NCBI RefSeq assembly: GCF_016918545.1
Contig: NZ_JAFFQC010000027.1
Span: 1 to 54,284 of the forward strand
Length of the DNA: 54,284 bases
From: Desulfobulbus alkaliphilus
GTDB lineage: Bacteria > Desulfobacterota > Desulfobulbia > Desulfobulbales > Desulfobulbaceae
Reading direction: 5' to 3'
Part shown: positions 25,746-33,902 of the stretch, piece after piece
Layout: every line of letters starts with the position of its first letter
Numbering within the stretch: the first letter of the stretch is position 1
Made by a program: the position numbers and the translations under genes
Notes under the pieces: model-generated
Seen by the model: the letters and a program-made list of their open reading frames with translations, nothing else
Told to the model about the DNA's origin: nothing
The model's database searches: none

Positions 25746-27497
25746 ATGGCTGATCAAACACAACAAGCCGACGTGGTCATTGATCGCGGCAAATGGGAGT
25801 GGTCTGAACTGTACAAAAAAGAAGATTGGTGGGCCATCTGGCTGGGATTTGCTATTCTCCTCGCCGGCCTGGCCATTTTTTTACCACGGCCACCGGCCGA
25901 CATGCATGAAAAACTGGCCAGTGCTGAAGCTATCATGGCGCATGAGGCTGCTCAGGCCCCATTTAACACCATTGAATGGTATACGGCCAACGATGCCAAA
26001 TCCGGACTGCGGGCCCGCAATGAACCCTATGCTAAAACCATTGGCAATTGGCTGCAGAGGCCAGGCCGCTGGTCCACCAATCCCATGGAGTCCTTGTACC
26101 TGAGCGAAGAGGCGGCAGCTGAGCGACGGGCCAAGGCCGAGCCGGCGTATAAAGAGGCCCAGGAGGCCACCAAGATGGCTCTGGCCACGGCGCGGGAGGC
26201 CCAGGATGCTGCGGCCGCGGCAGAATTCCAGAATGAGGAACTCAATGAACAGGCGGATACAGCCATTCGGGAATGGCGTCAAGCCAGGGAAAAGGAACGT
26301 GGCAGCCTTCGTGCTCAAGCCACGGTCCAAGCATATAACAAGATTCCGTATCTGATCGGTATCGGAATCATGATCATGCTGTTTTTCAGTATCGGGACCA
26401 AGTTCATGGGTATCAGCCCCATCAGATTCATGCAGGGGTTCTGGTTCATCTTTCTTCTCGCCGTGGTGGCTGAGATCATCGGCAACCAGACCACCATGCG
26501 TGCATACGGGTTCGGATCCCTGATCTGGGCCATTCTCGGGGGCATGCTGATCAGCAATACAATTGGTATTCCCAGATTCCTCATGTCGGCACTGCAGACC
26601 GAATATTTCATTAAAACCGGTCTGGTGCTCCTCGGTGCGGAGATTCTCTTCGGTAAAATTCTTGCCATTGGTCAGGCCGGTATCTTTGTCGCCTGGGTGG
26701 TCACCCCCACAGTCCTTATCCTGACCTATATTTTTGGCCAACGGGTCCTCAAAATGGAGTCGAAAACCCTCAATATCACGGTGTCCGCCGACATGTGCGT
26801 CTGCGGTGTTTCCGCGGCCATCGCCACCGCGGCGGCCTGCAGGGCCAAAAAGGAAGAATTGACCATTGCCGTGGGCATGTCGATGCTGTTCACCGCCATC
26901 ATGATGATCGCCCTGCCCACCTTCATCGTTGCCGTTGGTATGCATCCAGTGCTGGGCGGCGCCTGGATCGGCGGGACCATCGATTCCACCGGCGCGGTGG
27001 TGGCGGCCGGTGCTTTTCTGGGTGAGGTCGGCATGTTCGTGGCCGCGACCGTCAAAATGATCCAGAACATCATGATCGGGATGATCGCCTTTGGCGTAGC
27101 AGTGTACTGGTGCGCGCGGGTGGATTGTGCCCCTGGTCAGCAGGTCAGCAAGATGGAGATCTGGTACCGTTTCCCCAAATTCGTCCTCGGATTCATCGCT
27201 GCCTCCATCGTCTTTTCCTCCCTGCTGGCTTACATGGGCAGCGTCGGCGACGTTATGATCGATCAGGGCGTTTTGCGCGGCTTCAGCCGACTGTGCCGTG
27301 ACTGGTTCTTTATTCTTGCCTTTGCCAGCATCGGTTTGTCATCTAACTTCAGAGAGATGGCCCATCATTTCAAAGGTGGGAAACCGGTGATTCTCTATGT
27401 ATGCGGTCAGAGTCTCAATCTGCTCTTGACCTTGGTAATGGCCTATATCATGTTCTTCCTGGTCTTCCCGGGAGTGACCGAAAAGCTGATGTTCTAA
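25746..27497 (+). CDS. UPF0324/YeiH-type putative sulfate exporter with periplasmic or cytoplasmic coiled-coil insert
   Basis: The 583-residue membrane protein has one N-terminal helix (about 30-47), then a hydrophilic region of about 150 residues (50-200) including an Ala/Glu/Lys-rich predicted coiled coil (about 120-195), and then a C-terminal YeiH-type transporter domain with about 10 helices (RAYGFGSLIWAILGGMLISN, MCVCGVSAAIATAAA, GGTIDSTGAVVAAG). Normal YeiH proteins have about 350 residues and lack the first 200. The family is annotated as putative sulfate exporters without firm biochemical proof. Start at 25746 has AGGAG upstream. A small membrane protein gene follows after 13 nt. Control by the divergent haem-sensing two-component system and sigma-54 is likely. 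Confidence 0.85.
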   Translation: MADQTQQADVVIDRGKWEWSELYKKEDWWAIWLGFAILLAGLAIFLPRPPADMHEKLASAEAIMAHEAAQAPFNTIEWYTANDAKSGLRARNEPYAKTIGNWLQRPGRWSTNPMESLYLSEEAAAERRAKAEPAYKEAQEATKMALATAREAQDAAAAAEFQNEELNEQADTAIREWRQAREKERGSLRAQATVQAYNKIPYLIGIGIMIMLFFSIGTKFMGISPIRFMQGFWFIFLLAVVAEIIGNQTTMRAYGFGSLIWAILGGMLISNTIGIPRFLMSALQTEYFIKTGLVLLGAEILFGKILAIGQAGIFVAWVVTPTVLILTYIFGQRVLKMESKTLNITVSADMCVCGVSAAIATAAACRAKKEELTIAVGMSMLFTAIMMIALPTFIVAVGMHPVLGGAWIGGTIDSTGAVVAAGAFLGEVGMFVAATVKMIQNIMIGMIAFGVAVYWCARVDCAPGQQVSKMEIWYRFPKFVLGFIAASIVFSSLLAYMGSVGDVMIDQGVLRGFSRLCRDWFFILAFASIGLSSNFREMAHHFKGGKPVILYVCGQSLNLLLTLVMAYIMFFLVFPGVTEKLMF

Positions 27498-27510
27498 TCC
27501 AAGGAACGCA

Positions 27511-27780
27511 ATGAATACGTTGACACAAAACCCTGGTACAGGTATCCAGCCGAAGCCGCGCCGTTTGCGGCGCGGCTGGTTCGGGCTGCTTGCTGGTTTG
27601 GCCCTCCTCTGGGCCATGGCCTTTGTTATTCTGCCCTATGCCCAGACCCTGCCGTATATTCAACCGGTTATGGGGGCGATTGCGGACTCGGATGTCGATG
27701 CCGGGACCTATTGGTATACCCAATCCGAGAAAACAGCGGTGGGACAGATGTATGTCCGCAACACATTGCGTAACAGGTAA
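27511..27780 (+). CDS. Small single-helix membrane protein (89 aa)
   Basis: The product has a basic start (PKPRRLRRGW), one transmembrane helix (about residues 23-45, GLLAGLALLWAMAFVILPYA) and a polar C-terminal tail of about 45 residues. I do not recognise the family. AAGGA precedes the ATG, and the gene starts 13 nt after the YeiH-like gene, before a strong terminator. It is therefore the last gene of that operon and may be an accessory subunit of the transporter; that is inference. Confidence 0.75.
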   Translation: MNTLTQNPGTGIQPKPRRLRRGWFGLLAGLALLWAMAFVILPYAQTLPYIQPVMGAIADSDVDAGTYWYTQSEKTAVGQMYVRNTLRNR

Positions 27781-27804
27781 ACGGACCTGAAAACAGGATC
27801 CCGA

Positions 27805-27850
27805 AGCCCGAGCCCGTCTGAGATATTCAGACCGGCCCGGGCTTTTTTTT
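27805..27850 (+). terminator. Terminator of the YeiH-like operon
   Basis: AGCCCG-AG-CCCGTCTGA pairs with TCAGAC-CGG-CCCGGGCT around the loop GATAT, followed by eight T residues. It lies 25 bp after the small membrane protein gene. Confidence 0.9.
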
Positions 27851-27868
27851 GGAACCGATGCCTTTATC

Positions 27869-27931
27869 CTGAAACAAGATTATTACAGTGAGATATATTC
27901 AAAACAGGAGTCCAGCCGTCACGGATTCAGG
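27869..27931 (+). repeat. Internally deleted interspersed element, 63 bp (copy i)
   Basis: Left CCTGAA joined to the right half (ATTACAGTGAGATATATTC, then GTCCAGCCGTCACGGATTCAGG in two pieces). It ends 20 bp before the ATG of the radical SAM gene. The promoter-like -35 part is deleted. Confidence 0.75.
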
Positions 27932-27951
27932 TTTTCTGCAAGGGTCGAATT

Positions 27952-29007
27952 ATGGTATTCAGCCGTCAGGTATCACATTGGAACGGACTACGCTCCTGGT
28001 GGGAGCACAGGGTGCTTTTTGAACCAAAGGACTGGATTCAGGTGGAGGTCACTTCGCGGTGTAACGCGGCCTGCTTCTACTGTCCGCGGACCTGCTACAG
28101 GCAACAATGGCACAATCGATCCATGTCCATGGACACTTTCAGGCGGCTGGTGCCGGCCCTGTCCAAAACGACATTGGCCTATCTCCAGGGTTGGGGTGAA
28201 CCTTTGTTACACCCGGACCTGGCGAACATGGTTCGCCTTGCCAAGCAAGCGGGTTGCATGGTAGGCACGACTACCAATGGGATGCTGCTCGATGAGTCGA
28301 GTTGTCATCGCCTCATGGATGCCGGTCTCGATATCCTCGCCTTTTCCCTGGCCGGGACCACCTCGGCGGGCAATGACAGCGCTCGAGCCGGGACCAGATT
28401 CGATGTGGTGCTGGAAAAAATGGAAATGGTCCGGCGGATCAAGGGGGAACGGCAAGCCTCGTTGCCTGCGGTACACATCGCCTACATGCTCCTTGGCTCC
28501 GGACTCGGGGATCTGCAGGGCCTGCCCCGACTGATGGCCGACCACGGAGTGGAGCAGGCCGTGGTCAGTGTGCTGGATTTCGAGGCAGGCATTGCACTTT
28601 CGCGGGAAGTGCTGGCTGCGGAAACCCTTGAGAAGCGGAGTGATCTGCAGGTGAGATTCGACCGTCTGAAGCGCTCGGCCGCGGATCTGGGTTTGACCAT
28701 TCATACACCCGACTTTGCCTCCATGGGGTGCAGGGACCGACCCTGTTCGGAAAATATTGCCCAGGCACTTTGTATCGGTGCGGACGGGAGTGTCGCCCCC
28801 TGTGTGTATCTTAATCTTCCCGTGGAGCAGGGCGTATGCCTGCGGCAGGCACAACAGGTGCCATACCGGCGACTGACCTTTGGAAATGTCAACGAGCTGA
28901 TGCTGCCGGAGGTCTGGCGAGGGGAGACCTATACCCGTTTCCGGGACGATCTGGGAGCCGGCCGAATGTCAACATTTTGCCGTCACTGCCCCAAACGGGG
29001 ACGATGA
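27952..29007 (+). CDS. Radical SAM protein with SPASM-like C-terminal cysteines
   Basis: The 351-residue protein has the radical SAM motif CNAACFYC (Cys37, Cys41, Cys44) preceded by QVEVTSR, the GWGEPLLHPD segment that binds the S-adenosylmethionine, and C-terminal cysteines (CRDRPCSENIAQALCIGADGSVAPC ... FCRHCPKRG, in separate blocks) like those of SPASM/twitch domains holding extra Fe-S clusters. Such proteins modify peptides, proteins or small molecules. No precursor peptide gene is obvious next to it, so the substrate is unknown. No strong ribosome site is visible. An interspersed element lies directly upstream. Confidence 0.85.
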   Translation: MVFSRQVSHWNGLRSWWEHRVLFEPKDWIQVEVTSRCNAACFYCPRTCYRQQWHNRSMSMDTFRRLVPALSKTTLAYLQGWGEPLLHPDLANMVRLAKQAGCMVGTTTNGMLLDESSCHRLMDAGLDILAFSLAGTTSAGNDSARAGTRFDVVLEKMEMVRRIKGERQASLPAVHIAYMLLGSGLGDLQGLPRLMADHGVEQAVVSVLDFEAGIALSREVLAAETLEKRSDLQVRFDRLKRSAADLGLTIHTPDFASMGCRDRPCSENIAQALCIGADGSVAPCVYLNLPVEQGVCLRQAQQVPYRRLTFGNVNELMLPEVWRGETYTRFRDDLGAGRMSTFCRHCPKRGR

Positions 29008-29041
29008 CTGGCCGGCCGCATGGTCCCTGGATCGGCCGTAT

Positions 29042-29647
29042 TCAACTGTTGAAAATTGTTCGAACTTCCTCTTCGCGCAACTTGTGGATGATTTTCTGCA
29101 TTTTTCTGGTGACCTGCTGGGCTTCTTCGCTGGGGTGGTAGGCCCGTAGCACCGCATCATGCACTTCGTTTTCAGCCGCATGGATCTGTTCAAGAAACTG
29201 GCGGTACCTCGCACCGGTTTTATAGGTTTTTTTGATCAGTGTACTGACGCTGGTCCCTTGCTGCCGGAGCAGTTGAGCGTAATGCGTTTTGAGCAGTTCC
29301 ACTTCAGCGATCTGTTTGTCGCGCACCCGCATGATATTGGGCGAATTTTCCAGGTCTTTGGACACAAAGGCCTGCAGATATTCCTCATCCCTGCCCCCGC
29401 TTTGCCACTCTTCCAATGCCGAATCCAGAGCGAGAATCTTTGAGCGGGCCAGGCCTTTGCCAAAATCATGGACTCCGGCCTTGTACTGTTGAATTTTATG
29501 GGCGTAGTAAAGAAAAAGGATAGGAATGAAGATGAGCCAGACTGAAATGGCTGGTTTCTGCAGGACCTGTTTGGCAACCGCATAGGCGAACTGGTTTTCG
29601 TGGTCCCAGAGAAGCTGATATGCTTGGGGAATGGGTTGATCAGGCAT
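29042..29647 (-). CDS. Single-helix membrane protein of unknown function
   Basis: The 201-residue protein has one transmembrane helix (about residues 33-49, AISVWLIFIPILFLYYAH) and a long, charged, largely helical remainder (QQYKAGVHDFGKGLARSK; RVRDKQIAEVELLKTHYAQLL in part). It resembles a conserved Desulfobacterota family of unknown function that I recall as NF038143, but I cannot confirm the match. CGGAG lies 9 nt before the ATG. Downstream it is convergent with the radical SAM gene. Upstream an element remnant separates it from the acyl-CoA synthetase. Confidence 0.7.
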   Translation of the reverse strand: MPDQPIPQAYQLLWDHENQFAYAVAKQVLQKPAISVWLIFIPILFLYYAHKIQQYKAGVHDFGKGLARSKILALDSALEEWQSGGRDEEYLQAFVSKDLENSPNIMRVRDKQIAEVELLKTHYAQLLRQQGTSVSTLIKKTYKTGARYRQFLEQIHAAENEVHDAVLRAYHPSEEAQQVTRKMQKIIHKLREEEVRTIFNS

Positions 29648-29670
29648 AAGGATGTACTCCGTTCCACAGG

Positions 29671-29712
29671 GCTGAATTCGTGACAGCCGGGCTCTTGTTT
29701 GGATATTTTTTC
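29671..29712 (-). repeat. Left-half remnant of the interspersed element (copy j)
   Basis: GCTGAATTCGTGACAGCCGG followed by CTCTTGTTTGGATATT matches the left half with several substitutions. It lies in the upstream region of the 201-aa membrane protein gene. Confidence 0.5.
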
Positions 29713-29829
29713 TCTACTTCGGCAATACGTGCGGCGGTATTTTTTGCAAAATGTATCCACCCTCCGCCTTTGGGAACCGTTCACGAATCGCGGTCTTTTC
29801 CTTGCATTCCTGGTGCAAGATGACAGATC

Positions 29830-31935
29830 TTACAACTGTTGGAGGCGCATGCGGGCATCCAGAACCATCAGGCGGGCATCCGGGAGGAGACGTACCGGAT
29901 TGAGATCGAGCTCTTCGATCCGGGGACAATCAACCAGGAGTTGAGAGATCCTGAGGATTGCATCGACCAGCACCCCGGGATCAATGGCCGCTCCTCCCCG
30001 GGCACCGGTGAGGATAGGCCAGGCGCGTAATCGCTGCAGTTTCATCAGGATTTCCTGCTCTGATGAGGGGCAGAGTACCCGTTGCACATCCTGGAAAATC
30101 TCGACATGGATACCGCCAAGACCGAAAAAGAGGACCGGTCCGAAGGCCGGGTCACGGAGCCCGCCGATGAAGAAGTCGTGCCCGTCGGTTGCCATGGCGG
30201 CGATCCGCACTCCATGGAACCGGGCATCGTTCCGGAACTGTCTGAGGTTGTCACCGATTCGGGCAAAGGCGCGGTGTACTTCCGCTTCCGAGGCGATACC
30301 AGTCAGCACCCCGCCCGCTTCACTTTTATGGAGGGCATCGGGGGACACTACTTTCATCACCACCGGGTACCCGATGGCAGTGGCTATTTGCCCTGCTTCC
30401 GCCGCGGTTGCCGCCACGCCACTGCGAGGGCAGGGCAGGCCGTACTCCTCCAGCAGTTCCAGCACCTCTTCACCAAGATCGCCATGGCGGTGCTGCAGCC
30501 ATGAGCGCGCCGCCGCAGGTTCCAGCCCCTCTCCGGAGGTCGGAGTGAACACCCCTTCGGCTTTGCGGCTATAATACGTCATTTGCCGTTTCAAGGCTAC
30601 AAGAGCTTCATCCGGGCCGTCGAAAACAGGAATGGCCAGCTCCTGCTTCTTGGCGGCCAGCGCGGGTCCATGGCCATAGAGAACCATGGCCAGCGGTTTA
30701 GCCGCTGAGCGGATGGCTCCGGTTGTTTCCAGAAAAATATCGGTGCTGAACATAGCGGTGAACACGTCTGCCCCGCCTTGGGGCATCCGGGGCCACTGGC
30801 TGACGTAAACGGCCCCGTCGACCTGGTCACTGGCCAGTACCCGGCTGAAAATGGCCGGATACTTGTCAATCCGGTAGATGTCGCCCATATCCAGGGGGTT
30901 GCCTGGCGAGATGATCCCGGCATTGGCGATTTCGGTCAGTTCACGGTACACGTCTTCGCCCGGATCAGCAAAGGTGAAGCCCTGCTGTTCACAGATGTCG
31001 GCCATGGCCACTGCCAATCCGCCGGCCGGGCTCATGGCCATAATCCGCGGGCCACGCATGGGCGGCAAGGCAAAGGCCTTGGCCGTGGTTACAAAGTCCC
31101 GCAGATGATCGATACGAATGATGCCGGCCCGTTCAAAGGCGATGTCACAAATATCGTCATCATTGCCCAGGGCCGCGGTGTGGCTCATGGCAGCCCGTCT
31201 ACCGGCCGAGGTGGTGTTTGCTTTAAAGATCACGATAGGCTTGTCGATTTGTTGGGCCAGATCGATCAACCGGCGGCCGTCGGTGATGCTTTCGAGATAG
31301 CAACCGATGACCTTGGTATCGGGGTCATGGCCCAGGTATTCGAGGAAATCGCCTTCATCGAGATCCAGTTTGTTACCGATGCTGACGAATTTGGCCATAC
31401 CGACCTGTTCGCCTTCAAGCAGGTTCCAGAGAAAAAGTCCAAGGCCGCCGCTTTGAGTGATCATGGAGAAACCGCCTCGGGCCACTGGCAACGAGGGGAC
31501 AAACGGCAGGCACAGGCCATTGGCGGTATTGGCCAGAGTAAGGCCGTTGGGGCCGACAAAACGGATCTGGTGTCTACGGGCTGCTGCCAGTAATTCCGCT
31601 GCCCGCTGTCGACCTTCCTCGCCGGCTTCATTGAAGCCGCCGGCCTGAATAGCCAGGCGCCGAATGCCGGCCTGGCCGCAATCTTCAACCGCTGCCACCA
31701 CGTATCGGGCCGGGATCAGCAGGGCTGCCAGATCGGGAAGAACCGGCAGATCAGCAGCGCTTCGATACACCCTGATGCCACTGACTTCAGTCTCCTCGGT
31801 GGCCGGATTGATACCGAAGATCCGTCCCCGGTATCCCCAGCGCAGGCAGTTTTCGAGGATGATACGAGGTGTGTTGCCAGGTTTGGTGGAGATACCGTAC
31901 AGGGCGATGGTTTCAGGATAGAAAAAAGTGTTCAT
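29830..31935 (-). CDS. Acyl-CoA synthetase (ADP-forming), acetate-CoA ligase family
   Basis: The 701-residue protein fuses the alpha and beta parts of an NDP-forming acyl-CoA synthetase: a CoA-binding Rossmann domain (about 1-125), two flavodoxin-like succinyl-CoA ligase domains (about 140-450) with the phospho-histidine motif SHTAALG, and a C-terminal ATP-grasp domain (about 475-695; VMKVVSPDALHKSEAGGV and GLGGIHVEIF). Such enzymes convert acyl-CoA, ADP and phosphate to the free acid and ATP, or the reverse. The acyl substrate (acetate, propionate, aryl acid) cannot be told from sequence. CAGGA lies upstream of the ATG. The gene stands alone. Confidence 0.92.
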   Translation of the reverse strand: MNTFFYPETIALYGISTKPGNTPRIILENCLRWGYRGRIFGINPATEETEVSGIRVYRSAADLPVLPDLAALLIPARYVVAAVEDCGQAGIRRLAIQAGGFNEAGEEGRQRAAELLAAARRHQIRFVGPNGLTLANTANGLCLPFVPSLPVARGGFSMITQSGGLGLFLWNLLEGEQVGMAKFVSIGNKLDLDEGDFLEYLGHDPDTKVIGCYLESITDGRRLIDLAQQIDKPIVIFKANTTSAGRRAAMSHTAALGNDDDICDIAFERAGIIRIDHLRDFVTTAKAFALPPMRGPRIMAMSPAGGLAVAMADICEQQGFTFADPGEDVYRELTEIANAGIISPGNPLDMGDIYRIDKYPAIFSRVLASDQVDGAVYVSQWPRMPQGGADVFTAMFSTDIFLETTGAIRSAAKPLAMVLYGHGPALAAKKQELAIPVFDGPDEALVALKRQMTYYSRKAEGVFTPTSGEGLEPAAARSWLQHRHGDLGEEVLELLEEYGLPCPRSGVAATAAEAGQIATAIGYPVVMKVVSPDALHKSEAGGVLTGIASEAEVHRAFARIGDNLRQFRNDARFHGVRIAAMATDGHDFFIGGLRDPAFGPVLFFGLGGIHVEIFQDVQRVLCPSSEQEILMKLQRLRAWPILTGARGGAAIDPGVLVDAILRISQLLVDCPRIEELDLNPVRLLPDARLMVLDARMRLQQL

Positions 31936-32030
31936 GGGCTTTTGTCCTGGGAAAAATCATGGTGAACGGAAACCGATGTCAGGGAGGCGGGTGAAGGTGA
32001 TCGACAAATATTTTGCCAGAATTACAAACT

Positions 32031-32082
32031 GATTACAGCAGAATAAAGTCCAAGCGAGAGTCCAGCGGTCACGGATACAAGG
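32031..32082 (+). repeat. Right-half remnant of the interspersed element (copy k)
   Basis: GATTACAGCAGAATAAAGTC, GAGAGTCCAGCGGTCACGG and ATACAAGG match the right half of the short form. The left half and promoter-like part are missing. Confidence 0.6.
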
Positions 32083-32095
32083 TATCGGGAAAAAA

Positions 32096-32959
32096 TTATC
32101 TGCGCCGTAAGGCCGAAACGATCATGCTGAGGATAAACCATCCGCAGGCCACCAGGATGACCGTGGCACCAGTGGCGGTACGGGCCCAATCCTGGGCGGA
32201 AATGATCAAACCGGCAATCACTGAGCTCATGTTGATCAAGAGGGCCCACCAGAACATGCTTCCGGCCGAACCGGAGACGTTACGGGCCGCCGCCGCCGGA
32301 ACGATGAGCATGGCTGTCACCAGGAGCACCCCCACGGCCTGTACCGAAAACATGACCACCAGGGCGAGCAGACCGGCAAAGAAATACTGCTGCACGGCCA
32401 CTCGGACGCGATGGGCCCGTGCCAAGGCGGGATTGACGCCTATATAGAGCAGGTGGTTGTAACTCAGGGTCTGGAAAACCATGAGCCCGATGAACAGAGC
32501 GATCAGGCAGAGGATCTGCAGGTCACTGATGGTGAGAATATCACCATACAGGAAGCGCTGGAGATCGCGGGCCAGGGAGCGGTCCCGGCTGACAATGGCC
32601 AGTCCGAAAGCGACCATGCCCGAAAAAAAGACGCCGATAACCGTATCGCTGGACAGGTTGGAGTGCCGCTGCAGGATCATGATCCCCAGTCCCACCACCA
32701 GGCCGAAGGCCGGCATAGTCCAGCCGGGGTCCATGGCAAACAACAGGCCCAGGGCGACACCGGCGAAGGCGGAGTGGCTGATGGCGTCGGAGAAAAAGGC
32801 CATGCGGAAATTGACCACCTGGATGCCCATGATCGCCGTCATTGGCGCCAGGAGAAGCAGTCCGGCCATGGCTTGCTGCATGAAGCCGGCCTGCATGCAC
32901 TCAAAAGGCAGAAGCTGGGCAATCAGCGCGTACAGCGGCGACAGGTCAATCATCGGCAT
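32096..32959 (-). CDS. znuB: Zinc/metal ABC transporter permease
   Basis: The 287-residue membrane protein has about 8 helices and the ABC-3 family pattern (MAGLLLLAPMTAIMGIQVVN; FFSDAISHSAFAGVALG; VGVLLVTAMLIVPAAAARN). It is the membrane channel of a cluster 9 (Zn/Mn/Fe) importer. Its start overlaps the end of the ATPase gene by 14 bp, so the two are translated together. With the His-rich binding protein and the Zur-like regulator next door, zinc is the most likely substrate. Confidence 0.92.
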   Translation of the reverse strand: MPMIDLSPLYALIAQLLPFECMQAGFMQQAMAGLLLLAPMTAIMGIQVVNFRMAFFSDAISHSAFAGVALGLLFAMDPGWTMPAFGLVVGLGIMILQRHSNLSSDTVIGVFFSGMVAFGLAIVSRDRSLARDLQRFLYGDILTISDLQILCLIALFIGLMVFQTLSYNHLLYIGVNPALARAHRVRVAVQQYFFAGLLALVVMFSVQAVGVLLVTAMLIVPAAAARNVSGSAGSMFWWALLINMSSVIAGLIISAQDWARTATGATVILVACGWFILSMIVSALRRR

Positions 32960-33815
32960 TATTCTGACAACAGGGAGCCGAACAGACAGCTCTCTGCTCC
33001 GGCATGGAGCGGGAACTTACCAGACCCATGTGCACACCGAAAATGGCGGTGAGGTTTTCATCGGTCAAGGTCAGTTGCGGCAGGCCTTCAGCGGCGACTT
33101 TCCGGTTGAGACAGATAACGTGGGTGGCGTGGTGAGTCACTGTTGCCAGGTCGTGGCTGACCATGAGCTGGGTGTATCCTCTGCGCAGTCGCAGGTCGTC
33201 GAGCAATTCACAAAAAACATGTTCGCCCTGAAAATCGACTCCGGCGGACGGTTCGTCCAGCACCAGCAGGTCCGGTTCCTGTCCGAGGGCCAGGGCGAGC
33301 AGGACTCGTTGCAATTCCCCACCGGAGAGTGCGCCGAGAGGGCGGTCGACCAGGTGGCTGGCCCGCACCAGGGCCAGGAGTTCTCTGGACTGCCGTTGCA
33401 GGGTGCGGCGAAGCCCGAGCCAGAGTGGTCTTTTCTGAAAGCCCATGGCCAGAAATTCGTTGACCGTCAGCGGCATGCCCCGGTCGAAAGTGAGCCGTTG
33501 CGGCACATAGCCAATACGCGGCACGCTCTTGGTGCCGTTGAAAATGATCCTTCCCCGATAGGGGATCTCTTTGAGCAGGGCGAGGAGAAGGGTTGTTTTT
33601 CCCGACCCATTGGGGCCGATGATAGCGGTGCAACTGCCCTTGGGTACCGAGGCGGTGACGCCGTCCAGGATGGAAAGACCATCCCGTTCAACCGTGACGT
33701 TGTCAAAATAAACGGCAAGCTCCTTTTTGGGGTTGATCAAGGGGTTTGTCACTGTTTGGCGTATCATGCTTCTGCGATGCACTCGGTTACAGGTGGCCTG
33801 GTTGTTGCAGGTCAT
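32946..33815 (-). CDS. znuC: Zinc/metal ABC transporter ATP-binding protein
   Basis: The 289-residue ATPase has Walker A GPNGSGKTT, the Q-loop in YVPQRLTFD, signature LSGGELQRV, Walker B DLLVLDEPSAGVD and switch His (VSHD). It energises the ZnuB-like permease. The ATG at 33815 is preceded by AAAAGG; an in-frame GTG at 33833 and ATG at 33767 are alternatives. A short N-terminal extension contains several cysteines (MTCNNQATCN), and two more are near the C-terminus (CSAPCC), which is unusual for ZnuC and may bind metal if the upstream start is right. Confidence 0.92.
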   Translation of the reverse strand: MTCNNQATCNRVHRRSMIRQTVTNPLINPKKELAVYFDNVTVERDGLSILDGVTASVPKGSCTAIIGPNGSGKTTLLLALLKEIPYRGRIIFNGTKSVPRIGYVPQRLTFDRGMPLTVNEFLAMGFQKRPLWLGLRRTLQRQSRELLALVRASHLVDRPLGALSGGELQRVLLALALGQEPDLLVLDEPSAGVDFQGEHVFCELLDDLRLRRGYTQLMVSHDLATVTHHATHVICLNRKVAAEGLPQLTLTDENLTAIFGVHMGLVSSRSMPEQRAVCSAPCCQNNADD

Positions 33816-33902
33816 GCAGCCTTTTGCCTGCACCCCATCTGAACATACACAGATAGGGTGCGGGTGCTTGCTTAGTCACTGTGCTTTGGTGAGGCAGGAA
33901 AA

